A stretch of DNA of 64,000 nt from Calothrix sp. NIES-2100 (GTDB lineage Bacteria; Cyanobacteriota; Cyanobacteriia; Cyanobacteriales; Nostocaceae), in assembly GCF_002368195.1 (NCBI RefSeq), contig NZ_AP018178.1, positions 6,336,645 through 6,400,644 of the forward strand, written 5' to 3'. The translations under genes and the position numbers were made by a program. Shown piece after piece: positions 34,124 through 44,477 of the stretch. Position 1 is the first letter of the stretch. Each line of letters starts with the position of its first letter. Below the pieces are notes generated by a model. It had not been told where the DNA came from. It saw only the letters and a program-made list of their open reading frames with translations, and did no database searches.

Positions 34124-36535
34124 ATGAAAAATAGCGACAATATTTTTAATCTAAAAGTTCAAAAAATTGAGCAAATTTGTTTATTTGAACTGACTTGGGG
34201 AAAAGGACAAAGATTAAACGCACAAATTAATTATCCACCGGCGATAACTCAACTACATCAAGATTGGCGACGAGCATATTTTAACTTTTATCGCTCTGAC
34301 AATATGCGCGGACGCACTATTGATGGTGGTGTGGCTAAACTTACTATCGATTGGCACGCCGAACTTATCAAAGCGGAAACTAAATTTATGTATGAGTTTC
34401 ATCGCTGGTTACGTAGTGCAGAATTATATGAAATTCGTGCCCAAATTGCCCAAGCAAGTCAACAACTGAGTAAAGAAAATCCCGAAACTAAAGCAGCAGT
34501 ACAAATATTCCTCACCTGTACACCTTTAGAATTAGATCGGTTTCCTTGGGAAGCCTGGGAATTAAGTAATGAATTTGCGACGAATGAAGCAATTCAAATT
34601 ATTCGCACACCTTTAAATATTTCCACCCAAGCACAGGAAAAACGTCAAGGACGAACCCGGATTTTAGCAATTTTGGGTGATGATACTGGGTTAAATTTTC
34701 AAGCGGAAAAAGAAGCATTAAAATCATTAATGCGGATTGCTGATGTAGAATTTGTGGGTTGGCAACCACAATACACACCGGCGCAAGTAATTCAAGAAAT
34801 TAGTGAAGCGATCGCCGATGAGCGCGGTTGGGATGTATTATTTTTTGCAGGGCACAGTAATGAAACAGAGATGACAGGCGGTGAATTGGGGATTGCACCT
34901 GATGTCTCCATCTCGATTAAGGAAATTGCACCGCAACTCAGTGCTGCGAAAAAACGCGGACTTCAAGTAGCAATTTTTAATTCATGCAGTGGCTTAAGTA
35001 TCGCTGATGCCTTGATTGATTTGGGTTTTGGGCAAGTTGTGGTGATGCGAGAACCAATTCATAATAGCGTTGCCCAAGGATTTATGGTGCGCTTTTTGCA
35101 AGGATTGGCGAAACACCTGGATGTTTACGAATCTTTAACGGAAGCTAGGCAATTTCTCAGGATGGATAAAAGCCACACTTACCCTTCATCCTATTTAGTG
35201 CCTTCTCTATTTTGCCATCCGGGGGCGGAACTTTACCGCATAAGAGCTGTGCGCTGGCAACAACGCCTGCGTCAAAGTATTCCAAATCGCTTAGAGGCGA
35301 TCGCACTGGCGGTAAGTCTCAGTTTAGGTTTCCTTGTCCCCGTCCAACAACTGCTGTTAGAAGCACGAGTTCTGACACAATCAGTTTACCGCAACGCCAC
35401 AGCCCAAATCCCAACCGAGGAAGCGCCCCCAGTCGCCTTAGTAGAAATCGATACAGAATCAATTTACCGTGCTGGACTGCCGAGTACGCAACTTTTACCG
35501 CTGAACCGCAGTTATATAGCCAAGTTGATAGATAGTACGCGCCAGTTAAATGCTTCCGTTGTCGGTTTAGACTTTATTTTTGATACACCACAAACAGATC
35601 CCCCATCGGCAGATAAAGATTTAGGTAAAGCGGTTAGTCAAGCAGTAGATGCAAATATGTGGTTAATGTTTGCGGCTGTTTTGGAAGAAAACAGAGAAGT
35701 AGGCGCAAATGAAGCACTGGGGATTAATAAGTGGAATTGGACATTGCAAGGATACATCGATGCTTACCCAAACTATTTGGAAGTTCCAGATGCTAAACAA
35801 GATTGTCGCAAAATTTGCCCATTTCCCTATTTGCTATCTCTGGTGCGGCTAGCTAAGGAAGAAGTCGAGGGATTACCGCAACCGCAAACTAACCGACAGC
35901 AGAATTTACGGGCGGAAATTCTCGATATTATTCAAAAGCATCAACAACCGGGTAACTTATCTGCATTATCGCAATGGCGATCGCCTTTTGGTTTACAGCC
36001 CATATTAGATTACTCAATTCCGCCAAAGCAAGCGTATCAAACCATACCTGCTTGGCAATTGATTGAAAAGCCTGATATCAACAAATTTCCCTTAATGTCC
36101 AAACAGGTAGTGTTGATTTCCGTGGGTAGCGATGAACGCTTAGGAATTGCTCCCGGTACACCCGATCGCGCACCATCTCCAGCCGCCATCAATTATTGGA
36201 CACAGCAACCTTGGCTAACTGGGGGTGAAACTTTAGCATACATGATTCACCATTTCCTGACCAAACGCTTAGTGATTCCTATCCCTGATATTTGGATGAT
36301 TGGAATCGCCATTATTATCGGTAAAATCACGGTAGTTGTCATTAAAAATCAGTCACGTTTGAGCCTTAGCCGTCGTCGGCAAATCATGGCAGGCTCAATA
36401 GGTGCAGTGATTCTCTATGGTGTTGGGGGATTGCAACTATATATATCCGCCGCGATTTTACTTCCCTGGTTTTTACCATCAGCGGTGTTTTTAGCCTACG
36501 TTTTACCAGCTATAAGGAGAAATAATCATGCGTAA
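34124..36535 (+). CDS. CHAT protease-like and CHASE2 membrane protein
   Basis: 803 residues. N-terminal cytoplasmic part: a helical region to about 160 and then a CHAT (caspase HetF associated with TPR) domain with both catalytic residues, His in LFFAGHSNE and Cys in FNSCSGLS. A first membrane helix follows near 395 (LAVSLSLGFLVPV), then an extracytoplasmic CHASE2 sensor (APPVALVEIDTESI...VVGLDFIFDTP), then two or three C-terminal helices (WMIGIAIIIGKITVVV, GAVILYGVGGLQLYI, ILLPWFLPSAVFLAYV). Outside signals sensed by CHASE2 could thus gate an inside cysteine protease-like domain; this is inference. The next gene overlaps by 8 bp. Confidence 0.9.
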   Translation: MKNSDNIFNLKVQKIEQICLFELTWGKGQRLNAQINYPPAITQLHQDWRRAYFNFYRSDNMRGRTIDGGVAKLTIDWHAELIKAETKFMYEFHRWLRSAELYEIRAQIAQASQQLSKENPETKAAVQIFLTCTPLELDRFPWEAWELSNEFATNEAIQIIRTPLNISTQAQEKRQGRTRILAILGDDTGLNFQAEKEALKSLMRIADVEFVGWQPQYTPAQVIQEISEAIADERGWDVLFFAGHSNETEMTGGELGIAPDVSISIKEIAPQLSAAKKRGLQVAIFNSCSGLSIADALIDLGFGQVVVMREPIHNSVAQGFMVRFLQGLAKHLDVYESLTEARQFLRMDKSHTYPSSYLVPSLFCHPGAELYRIRAVRWQQRLRQSIPNRLEAIALAVSLSLGFLVPVQQLLLEARVLTQSVYRNATAQIPTEEAPPVALVEIDTESIYRAGLPSTQLLPLNRSYIAKLIDSTRQLNASVVGLDFIFDTPQTDPPSADKDLGKAVSQAVDANMWLMFAAVLEENREVGANEALGINKWNWTLQGYIDAYPNYLEVPDAKQDCRKICPFPYLLSLVRLAKEEVEGLPQPQTNRQQNLRAEILDIIQKHQQPGNLSALSQWRSPFGLQPILDYSIPPKQAYQTIPAWQLIEKPDINKFPLMSKQVVLISVGSDERLGIAPGTPDRAPSPAAINYWTQQPWLTGGETLAYMIHHFLTKRLVIPIPDIWMIGIAIIIGKITVVVIKNQSRLSLSRRRQIMAGSIGAVILYGVGGLQLYISAAILLPWFLPSAVFLAYVLPAIRRNNHA

Positions 36536-37247
36536 ATTATTTAGCGTTGCACTCATTCCCTTAGCGATCGCATCTGGTGGTATGAGTAGTAAACAGCACA
36601 TTCCCCAATCTGAATACATCATCGCTCAATCTACAGGAATCGCCTCAATATGGCAACGTCCGCAAAGAAAACGACATGGAGCCAGGGGGGGTACAATTTG
36701 TGCGATCGCACCTGGGTTAGTAGATACATATATTCTGTGGAGCGATCGCCCCTTATTTTTGTGGCACAATTTCGGGACAGATAAAGAAGCGCAATTAGTA
36801 GTGCGCGATGACGAGACTGAAGCAGTAGTCTGGGAAAAAACCGTCAAAATTGGCGATCAACAAGCTGTTTACGAAGCTCAACAATCCTTAGAACCTGGGA
36901 AGCGCTATCAATGGCAATTATCAGGATACACACTTTGGACAACATTTCAAGTCATGGGAACAAGCGATCGCCAAAAAATTTCCGCAGACTTGCAAACAAT
37001 AGAGCAACAACTCAAAGCCACCAAAGCCTCATCTGAAGAAATTGCCATTAAAAAAGCCGATTACTTCCTGAATTACGAAATCAAACATAAAACAGAAACA
37101 GGAACATTTTACCTTTGGTCTGATGCTTTTCAAACACTTTATCAAGTAGATAAACCCTCTCAATCCTTCGTGAAGCAACGCGAAGAATTTGTTGCCAATA
37201 TTTGTACAGAAAAGTCGCCATCAGCAACAACATCTCAAGCCAAATAA
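36528..37247 (+). CDS. DUF928 exported protein
   Basis: 239 residues. N-terminal signal-like segment (LFSVALIPLAIASGGMSS), then RKRHGARGGTICAIAP, the DUF928 motif, and a beta-rich domain with a WEKTVKIGDQQAVYEAQQSL repeat. DUF928 proteins accompany CHASE2-CHAT genes in cyanobacteria; the function is unknown. Its ATG lies inside the last codons of the CHAT-CHASE2 gene (atgcgtaa overlap), which implies translational coupling. Confidence 0.85.
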   Translation: MRKLFSVALIPLAIASGGMSSKQHIPQSEYIIAQSTGIASIWQRPQRKRHGARGGTICAIAPGLVDTYILWSDRPLFLWHNFGTDKEAQLVVRDDETEAVVWEKTVKIGDQQAVYEAQQSLEPGKRYQWQLSGYTLWTTFQVMGTSDRQKISADLQTIEQQLKATKASSEEIAIKKADYFLNYEIKHKTETGTFYLWSDAFQTLYQVDKPSQSFVKQREEFVANICTEKSPSATTSQAK

Positions 37248-37263
37248 AGCATGTAGCCATAAA

Positions 37264-37321
37264 TTTTGTAGTAAGGACTTTAGTCATTCATTTTTAATCA
37301 CTGAAGTGCTTACTACAAATT
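37264..37321. repeat. Interspersed hairpin (TTTGTAGTAAGGACTT)
   Basis: tttgtagtaaggactttagt and ctgaagtgcttactacaaa form a stem with an A/T loop. Similar gtagtcaggact palindromes stand at 10132-10160 and 11706-11735. Between the DUF928 and exoprotein genes, where it may attenuate transcription. Confidence 0.6.
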
Positions 37322-37361
37322 TATGAAATTTCTTTAAACCTACTTTTTAGACTCAGCAGAT

Positions 37362-40300
37362 ATGAAAATCAATCATGCGATGTCTTACGACAAGCCGCTA
37401 CGCGTCTACGCCAGCATTTTTTCCTTCTGCCTCACTTCGGCTACACTGACAATCTGCTTACTGAGCAAAGTCCAAATGCGCTCACTGAGCGAAGTCGAAG
37501 TGAGCCTTATCACCCCAGCCCAAGCCCAAATCACCCCCGACAACACATTAGGCGCAGAAAGTTCTCGCCTGACACCCAACATTTTAATTAATAATGCAAA
37601 TGCAGACAGAATTGACGGCGGCGCTCAACGTGGTAGCAATCTTTTTCATAGTTTTACCCAGTTTAATATTAATGATGGGCAAAGAGTGTATTTTGGCAAC
37701 CCTGTTGGTGTGCAAAATATTCTCACGCGGGTGACAGGCGGACAAGGCTCGAATATTTTGGGCACATTAGGAGTTAATGGTAATGCCAATTTGTTTTTAA
37801 TTAATCCCAATGGCATTTTATTTGGTAAAAATGCGCGATTAGATGTACGTGGTTCTTTTGTAGCGACTACGGCTAATGCTGTGCAATTTGGTAATCAGGG
37901 AATTTTTAGCGCCACAAATCCGCAAGCACCACCTTTATTAACTATTAATCCTTCCGCGTTGCTGTTTAATCAAATAAATCAAAATGCAGCAATTCAAAAT
38001 AACTCAATTGCACCAGCAGGAGAAAATACCGCAGGTTTTGAGGCACTTGGGTTAAGAGTTCCAGATGGTAAGAGTTTACTGCTGGTGGGTGGTAATGTCA
38101 GCCTAGATGGCGGACGATTAAATGCTTTTGGTGGGCGAGTTGAGTTGGGAGGATTGGCGGAATCTGGAAATGTAAATCTTCTGTTTGATGGGGATAATTT
38201 GAAGTTGGGATTTCCGGAGAATATAACTCGTGCAGATGTATCTCTTAGCAATCAAGCTGCTGTGTATGTGGAAGCTGCTGGTGGCGGTAATATTGCCATC
38301 AATGCCCGCAAATTAGAGATTTTGGGAGGCAGTGGACTATATGCTGGTATCGGCGAAGGTTTGGGTACTTCTGAAACTGTTGCGGGAGATATTATTCTCA
38401 ATGCGATAGGAGAAATCAAACTTGCTTCAGAAAGCTTTATTTTCAATGATGTCCGCTTGGGAGCAAAAGGCAATGGGGGTAACATCACAATTGATTCTGG
38501 TTCCTTCTCATTACAAGACGGCGCTCAACTTGCAGCCTCAACTTTTGGGCAGGGAAATGCAGGCAATATTGCAATTAATGCCCGTGATACTATTAGCTTT
38601 GATAACGGCTTTGCTTTCAGCACCGTAGAATCGACAGGCATCGGCAATGGTGGCAACCTCAATCTGACAACCGGCTCGTTATCTTTGACCAATGGTGGGG
38701 TACTCGATGCTTCCACTCTTGGGCAGGGAAATGCAGGCAGTATTACAATTAATGCCCGTGATACTATTAGCTTTGATAACGGCTCCGCTATCAGCAGCGT
38801 AGATACGACAGGCATCGGCAATGGTGGCAACCTCAATCTGACAACCGACTCGTTATTTTTGACCAACGGCACTCAACTCGCTGCTGCCACTCTTGGACAG
38901 GGAAATGCAGGCAATATTATAATTAATGCCCGTGATACTATTAGCTTTGACAACGGCTTTGCTTTCAGCACTGTAGATACCACAGGCATCGGCAATGGTG
39001 GCAACATTAATGTGACAACCGGCTCGTTATCTTTGACTAACGGCACTCAACTCGCTGCTGCCACTCTTGGACAGGGAAATGCAGGCAATATTACAATTGA
39101 TGCCCGTGATACTATTAGCTTTGACAACGGCTTTGCTTTCAGCACTGTAGATACCACAGGCATCGGCAATGGTGGCAACATTAATGTGACAACCGGCTCG
39201 TTATCTTTGACCAACGGCGCTCAACTCGCTGCTGACACTCTTGGACAGGGAAATGCAGGCAATATTACAATTGATGCCCGTGATACTATTAGCTTTGACA
39301 ACGGCTTTGCTTCCAGCACTGTACAATCGACAGGCATCGGCAATGGTGGCAACATTAATGTTACAACCGACTCGTTATCTTTGACCAACGGCGCTCAACT
39401 CGCTGCTGCCACTTTTGGACAGGGAAATGCAGGCAATATTACAATTGATGCCCGTGATACTGTCAGCTTTGACAACGGCTTTGCTTTCAGCATTGTAGAT
39501 ACGACAGGCATCGGCAATGGTGGCAACATTAATGTGACAACCGGCTCGTTATCTTTGACCAACGGCACTCAACTCGCTGCTGCCACTCGTGGACAGGGAA
39601 ATGCAGGCAATATTACAATTGATGCCCGTGATACTGTCAGCTTTGACAACGGCTCTGCTTTCAGCACTGTAGATACCACAGGCATCGGCAATGGTGGCAA
39701 CATTAATGTTACAACCGGCTCGTTATCTTTGACCAACGGCGCTCAACTCGCTGCTGCCACTCTTGGACAGGGAAATGCAGGCAATATTATAATTAATGCC
39801 CGTGATACTATCAGTTTTGACAACGGCTCTGCTGTCAGCTTTGTAAATACGACAGGCATCGGCAATGGTGGCAACATTAATGTTACAACCGACTCCTTAT
39901 CTTTGACCAACGGCGCTCAACTCATTGCTTCCACTTTTGGACAGGGAAATGCAGGCAATATTACAATTGATGCCCGTGATACTATCAGTTTTGACGGCAT
40001 TAGTAACACTGGATGGATTAGTGGTGCTTTCAGCAATGTAGAATCGACAGGCATCGGCAATGGTGGCAACATTAATCTGACAACCGGCTCGTTATCTTTG
40101 ACCAATAGTGGGAAACTCGCTGCTGGCACTGTTGGACAGGGAAATGCAGGCAATATTACGATTAATGCCCGTGATACTGTCAGCTTTGACAACGGCTTTG
40201 CTGTCAGCACTGTAGAATCAACAGGCATCGGCAATGGTGGCAACATTAATGTTACAACCGGCTCGTTATCTTTGACCAACAGCGCTGAACTCGCTGCTGT

Positions 40301-41411
40301 CACTCGTGGACAGGGAAATGCAGGCAATATTACAATTAATGCCAGTGATACTATTAGCTTTGATGGCACTAGTAACAATGGATTTCCTAGTGGTGCTTTC
40401 AGCAATGTAGAATCAACAGGCATCGGCAATGGTGGCAACATTAATCTGACAACCGGCTCGTTATCTTTGACCAATGGTGGGCTACTCATTGCTGCCACTT
40501 TTGGACAGGGAAATGCAGGCAATATTACAATTAATGCTCGTGATACTATTAGCTTTGATGGCACTCGTAACAATGGATTTCCTAGTGGTGCTTTCACCAG
40601 CGTAGAATTGACAGGTATCGGCAATGGCGGTAATATTTTTATTCACAGTGAGACTCTTAATCTCAACAATGGAGCGGTAATTTATGCTCAAACCACTAAC
40701 GGACAGGGCGGTAATATTGACTTGCAATTAGCAGGCTTATTATTACTGCGTCGTGGGGCTTTAATTTCTACAACCGCAGGTATAACACAAGCGGGAGGTG
40801 ATGGCGGTAATATCATCATTGATTCACCTTTCATTATCGCCGTAGCTAATGAAAACAACGATATCTCCGCCAATGCTTTTACTGGTAAAGGTGGTAAAGT
40901 TAACATCAGCACTCAGGCTATCTTTGGTATCGAACCCCGTCCCGAAACTACAAATCAAAGCGATATCACCGCAAGTTCTAAATTAGGCGTACAAGGACAA
41001 ATCACCATCACTCAACCACAAGTCCAACCGCCACAAAAACTCATCGAACTACCTACAGGATTGGTTGACGCTAGTACAAAATTTGCCCAAATTTGCCCCA
41101 GAGGCCGCAATGCTAAACCCTTGGGTACGTTTGTCGTCACTGGGCGCGGTAGTTTACCCCCCAATTCCTTTGAACCACTTGCAGGTACTACTAGCCTCAG
41201 TCCTTTAGCTACTTTGGATGGGGAAAATGTTGATACTAAGTTGCAGAAAAATGTCGAGACTGACGCAGGTAATTCTGCGCCAATTGCTGAGGCGCAAGGT
41301 TTGGTGAAAACGGCTGACGGTAATATTATGCTGGTTGCTCAAGTGCCAACAGCAACACCTGCTGCTACTAGTAGTTCTGCAATGTGTCCAGGATCTTCGC
41401 TTACCCGATAG
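37362..41411 (+). CDS. Two-partner-secretion exoprotein (TpsA, haemagglutinin-type)
   Basis: 1349 residues. A long N-terminal hydrophobic signal ends at AQAQ (about 58); the TPS domain follows (TPDNTLGAESSRLTPN..., FSQFN-like SFTQFNIN, NLFLINPNGILFG). This directs export through an Omp85-type TpsB pore and starts beta-helix folding. From about 396 to 1112 there are 12 repeats of 58 or 65 residues (GQGNAGNITIDARDTISF...TGIGNGGNINVTTGSLSLTN), nearly identical at DNA level (174 bp, or 195 bp in three units). The tail has no repeats. No tpsB gene is in the window. The stop codon lies inside a family A repeat. Confidence 0.93.
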   Translation: MKINHAMSYDKPLRVYASIFSFCLTSATLTICLLSKVQMRSLSEVEVSLITPAQAQITPDNTLGAESSRLTPNILINNANADRIDGGAQRGSNLFHSFTQFNINDGQRVYFGNPVGVQNILTRVTGGQGSNILGTLGVNGNANLFLINPNGILFGKNARLDVRGSFVATTANAVQFGNQGIFSATNPQAPPLLTINPSALLFNQINQNAAIQNNSIAPAGENTAGFEALGLRVPDGKSLLLVGGNVSLDGGRLNAFGGRVELGGLAESGNVNLLFDGDNLKLGFPENITRADVSLSNQAAVYVEAAGGGNIAINARKLEILGGSGLYAGIGEGLGTSETVAGDIILNAIGEIKLASESFIFNDVRLGAKGNGGNITIDSGSFSLQDGAQLAASTFGQGNAGNIAINARDTISFDNGFAFSTVESTGIGNGGNLNLTTGSLSLTNGGVLDASTLGQGNAGSITINARDTISFDNGSAISSVDTTGIGNGGNLNLTTDSLFLTNGTQLAAATLGQGNAGNIIINARDTISFDNGFAFSTVDTTGIGNGGNINVTTGSLSLTNGTQLAAATLGQGNAGNITIDARDTISFDNGFAFSTVDTTGIGNGGNINVTTGSLSLTNGAQLAADTLGQGNAGNITIDARDTISFDNGFASSTVQSTGIGNGGNINVTTDSLSLTNGAQLAAATFGQGNAGNITIDARDTVSFDNGFAFSIVDTTGIGNGGNINVTTGSLSLTNGTQLAAATRGQGNAGNITIDARDTVSFDNGSAFSTVDTTGIGNGGNINVTTGSLSLTNGAQLAAATLGQGNAGNIIINARDTISFDNGSAVSFVNTTGIGNGGNINVTTDSLSLTNGAQLIASTFGQGNAGNITIDARDTISFDGISNTGWISGAFSNVESTGIGNGGNINLTTGSLSLTNSGKLAAGTVGQGNAGNITINARDTVSFDNGFAVSTVESTGIGNGGNINVTTGSLSLTNSAELAAVTRGQGNAGNITINASDTISFDGTSNNGFPSGAFSNVESTGIGNGGNINLTTGSLSLTNGGLLIAATFGQGNAGNITINARDTISFDGTRNNGFPSGAFTSVELTGIGNGGNIFIHSETLNLNNGAVIYAQTTNGQGGNIDLQLAGLLLLRRGALISTTAGITQAGGDGGNIIIDSPFIIAVANENNDISANAFTGKGGKVNISTQAIFGIEPRPETTNQSDITASSKLGVQGQITITQPQVQPPQKLIELPTGLVDASTKFAQICPRGRNAKPLGTFVVTGRGSLPPNSFEPLAGTTSLSPLATLDGENVDTKLQKNVETDAGNSAPIAEAQGLVKTADGNIMLVAQVPTATPAATSSSAMCPGSSLTR
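38547..40697 (+). repeat. 12-unit coding repeat array (174/195 bp)
   Basis: Units 1-8 and 10 are 174 bp; units 9, 11 and 12 are 195 bp because of a 7-codon insertion (GISNTGWISGA or similar). Each starts at ggacagggaaatgcaggcaat. The high nucleotide identity between units suggests recent amplification or gene conversion. Confidence 0.93.
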
Positions 41412-41548
41412 ACCGCCCTCACCCTAGAAGGGTGGGGCTAATCGAACGAAGCCCACCTCCGTGGGCTAAGAAAATTCAGCCCACGGAGGTGGGCTTTGTA
41501 GCGTTAGCCCCACCCTTACAGGGTGAGGGCGGGATTTCGGGATAAGCG
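41398..41548. repeat. Family A palindromic element, copy 4
   Basis: cgcttacccgatagaccgcc at the left and ggcgggatttcgggataagcg at the right, with an inner stem aagcccacctccgtgggct. The left end overlaps the last five codons of the exoprotein gene and supplies its TAG. Confidence 0.85.
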
Positions 41549-41622
41549 AGGGATCTTACTGTCGGGTATCTGAGGCGCTGTTTTTTTATTTCACGCAAAG
41601 GCGCAAAGGCGCAAAGAGGAGT

Positions 41623-44259
41623 ATGAAAAGGATTAAAAGGTTTGTGGTGTTGATGGCGATCGCTCTTTTATTATCTATGACATCGCCGGGGTTAGCGCAA
41701 ATGACTAATATCGCTCAAGTTCCTGGTTTATCTGTGGAACAACAGGCGCGAAATTCCTACGCTAAAGGTCAGTTTACGGAAGCGGCGCAGTTATTTCAAC
41801 AAGCAGCCCAAGTTTATCAAGCTGCGAATAACCCCATTCATCAAGCGTTGAGTTTAAGTAATCTGTCGCTGTGTTATCAACAGTTGGGACGGTGGGATGA
41901 TGCGCACCGTGCTATTACTGAAAGTATTGCTCTGTTAAATACTATAAAAGAAGCTAAATTAGATAAATCTTTGGCTTTAGCTCAAGCTCTGGATATTCAA
42001 GGCGGGTTACAATTGGCACGCGGTCAAGGAGAAGCAGCTTTAAAGTCTTGGGAAGCGGCGACATCTATATATACTCAATTAAATAAACCAAATCGGGTAC
42101 TGACGAGTCAAACTAACCAAGCGCAGGCTTTACAAAATTTAGGTCTTTATAAAAAAGCAATTTCGCTTTTGGAACCGGCGTTAAAGTTACCCCAGCTTTC
42201 TACTACTAATCCCGAACAACTCAAGCCTTTATTAGAAAAAGTTGCAGCGACACCAGAAACAGCTACGGCGTTAAGAACTTTGGGTGAGTCGTTGCGAGTT
42301 GTGGGTAATTTTCCCCAAGCAACTCTAATTTTAGAGCGTAGTCTGGCGATCGCAAATCAATTACAATTACCTGAGGCGATCGCGTTAACCCAACTTAGCC
42401 TTGGTAATCTTGCCCGCACTCAAATCAGCTTGAGTAAGGATAGCAAAACTCCGATTAATCCTCAAGTTGCCATCAATTTCTACAAACAAGTAGCCGCATC
42501 TGCAACACCGGATTTAAAGGTGCAAGCGCAAGTTAATCTACTTAGTTTGCTGGTGGAGACTAATCAGCTAGATGCAGCGAAGGCTTTACTACCACAGTTA
42601 CAACAAAATATTGCAACCTTACCTCCCAGTCGGAGTGCGATCGCATCACGGGTGAATCTGGCGCAAACAATGATACAAATGCAAAAGCAACCCAACAGCC
42701 AAATTTCCTGGTCAGAAATCGCTAAACTATTGGCAGCAGGGGTAAAACAAGCTAAGGATTTAGGAGACATACGCATACAAGCTGATGCACTGGGTAGTTT
42801 AGGTAACGTTTACGAACATACACAACAGTGGACAGAGGCAGAAAAATTAACTCAACAAGCAGTGCAATTAGGGCAACAAATCAACGCCGGGGATATCGCC
42901 TACCGTTGGCAATGGCAGTTAGGCAGAGTGATGAAAGCCCAAGGGAAAATCGAAAGTGCGATCGCCGCTTACACCGAAGCAGTTGGTACAATTAAATCTC
43001 TGCGCGCAGACTTAGCCGCCGCTAATCCCAATGTGCAATTTTCCTTCCGCGAAGCAGTTGAACCTATTCACCGTCAACTCGTCGGCTTGTTAGTGGAATC
43101 AAATCAAAAAGATAATTTAAAAGCAGCGCGAGATGTCATTGAAGGGTTGCAATTAGTCGAACTCGATAACTTTTTCCGCGAAGGTTGTCTGAATGGGAAC
43201 CTTGCACAAGTAGATCAGGTTGATAAAAAAGCAGCAGTCATTTATCCGATTATTCTCGAAAATCAACTAGCGATTATTGCCAGCTTACCAAACTCCCAAA
43301 ATAAAGCCGAAACAAAAAATGAGCGTGATTTTCGCTACTATAAAACCGCTATCAGCCGCCAAGAAATTGAGAAGCTGACAACCAAACTAGAAGGAGGTTT
43401 AAAGCAATCAACCATCTTGGATCTAACGCTTCCCCTACTGCAACAAATGTATGATTTAGTACTGCGACCAGAAGCAGACGATTTAGCTGCCAGTCAGGTA
43501 GAGACATTGGTATTTGTTTTAGATGGAGTTTTGCGGAACATTCCAATGGCGGCGTTGCATGATGGTCAACAATTCCTTGTGGAAAAATATAGCATAGCCC
43601 TCACACCCGGATTACAATTATTAGCACCGCGATCGCTCAAACAACAACGCTTAGGAGCCTTAGTAGGTGGACTGAGTGAAGCACGTTCTGGGTTTGAGGC
43701 TTTACCCAACGTCCAGCAAGAAGTAGAAAACATCAAAGCGGAACTACCTTCTCAAGTTCTATTCAATCAAAACTTTACAAATTCCGCTATTCAAGGTGGA
43801 ATTGGTGGTGCTTCCTTCCCGATTGTCCATTTAGCCACCCACGGACAATTTAGTTCTCAAGCCGATGACACATTTATTCTCACCTGGGACGGCAAAATCA
43901 AAGTCAACGAACTCAGCGGTGTATTAAAAACCGTCGAAATATCACAAGACAACTCCCTCGAACTTCTCGTATTGAGTGCTTGCGAAACAGCCGCCGGTGA
44001 TAATCGTTCCGCCTTGGGACTAGCGGGCGTAGCAGTGCGTTCCGGTGCAAAGAGTACAGTAGCAACCCTGTGGCGTGTTGACGATGAAGCCACAGCAAAA
44101 CTCATGAGTCAATTTTACGAGCAACTAGTAAAAGCCAATCAAACAGGTATCACCAAAGCCGAAGCCCTAAGACGCGCCCAACTCGCCATCTTAAAGAACC
44201 CAGATTATCAAGCCCCATACTATTGGGCACCTTATGTATTGTTAGGTAATTGGACTTAG
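41623..44259 (+). CDS. Secreted TPR-CHAT protein
   Basis: 878 residues. Signal peptide 1-26 (VVLMAIALLLSMTSPGLAQ). Residues about 40-480 are TPR-like repeats (ARNSYAKGQFTEAAQLFQQA, then ALSLSNLSLCYQQLGRWDDA). Residues 590-878 form a CHAT domain with the catalytic pair His in HLATHGQFS and Cys in LSACETAAGD, and the conserved AGVAVRSGAKSTVATLW and YYWAPYVLLGNW. TPR-CHAT proteins are candidate caspase/separase-like proteases; here it should act outside the cytoplasmic membrane. It is the second CHAT gene of the island. Confidence 0.92.
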   Translation: MKRIKRFVVLMAIALLLSMTSPGLAQMTNIAQVPGLSVEQQARNSYAKGQFTEAAQLFQQAAQVYQAANNPIHQALSLSNLSLCYQQLGRWDDAHRAITESIALLNTIKEAKLDKSLALAQALDIQGGLQLARGQGEAALKSWEAATSIYTQLNKPNRVLTSQTNQAQALQNLGLYKKAISLLEPALKLPQLSTTNPEQLKPLLEKVAATPETATALRTLGESLRVVGNFPQATLILERSLAIANQLQLPEAIALTQLSLGNLARTQISLSKDSKTPINPQVAINFYKQVAASATPDLKVQAQVNLLSLLVETNQLDAAKALLPQLQQNIATLPPSRSAIASRVNLAQTMIQMQKQPNSQISWSEIAKLLAAGVKQAKDLGDIRIQADALGSLGNVYEHTQQWTEAEKLTQQAVQLGQQINAGDIAYRWQWQLGRVMKAQGKIESAIAAYTEAVGTIKSLRADLAAANPNVQFSFREAVEPIHRQLVGLLVESNQKDNLKAARDVIEGLQLVELDNFFREGCLNGNLAQVDQVDKKAAVIYPIILENQLAIIASLPNSQNKAETKNERDFRYYKTAISRQEIEKLTTKLEGGLKQSTILDLTLPLLQQMYDLVLRPEADDLAASQVETLVFVLDGVLRNIPMAALHDGQQFLVEKYSIALTPGLQLLAPRSLKQQRLGALVGGLSEARSGFEALPNVQQEVENIKAELPSQVLFNQNFTNSAIQGGIGGASFPIVHLATHGQFSSQADDTFILTWDGKIKVNELSGVLKTVEISQDNSLELLVLSACETAAGDNRSALGLAGVAVRSGAKSTVATLWRVDDEATAKLMSQFYEQLVKANQTGITKAEALRRAQLAILKNPDYQAPYYWAPYVLLGNWT

Positions 44260-44365
44260 GAGGAGTAGGCGGGACAAGGAGGACAAGGTGAGACAGCGCT
44301 GCGGGAGGGTTTCCCTCCGCAGGCGACTGCGAACCCGAAGGGAGGACAAGGGAAGGGGGAAAAAT

Positions 44366-44413
44366 CACAAATGACAAATGACAAATGACAAATGACCAAT
44401 GACAAATGACCAA
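44366..44413. repeat. 7-bp tandem repeats (acaaatg)
   Basis: Six heptamers of acaaatg with a single aatgacc variant, in the gap before the histidine kinase gene. Just upstream (44293-44330) is a small palindromic motif gctgcgggagggtttccctccgcag. Confidence 0.8.
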
Positions 44414-44477
44414 TATTGCATAAGTCCTCCCCACCCAGAAATATAGAGAATTAGCTGGAAGTTACGGAGAGATTACC

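Noticed and set aside
39917..40624. Antisense ORFs inside the exoprotein repeat region
   Set aside because: Shadow frames of the 174-bp repeats; repeats of LPPLPMPVDST without homology.
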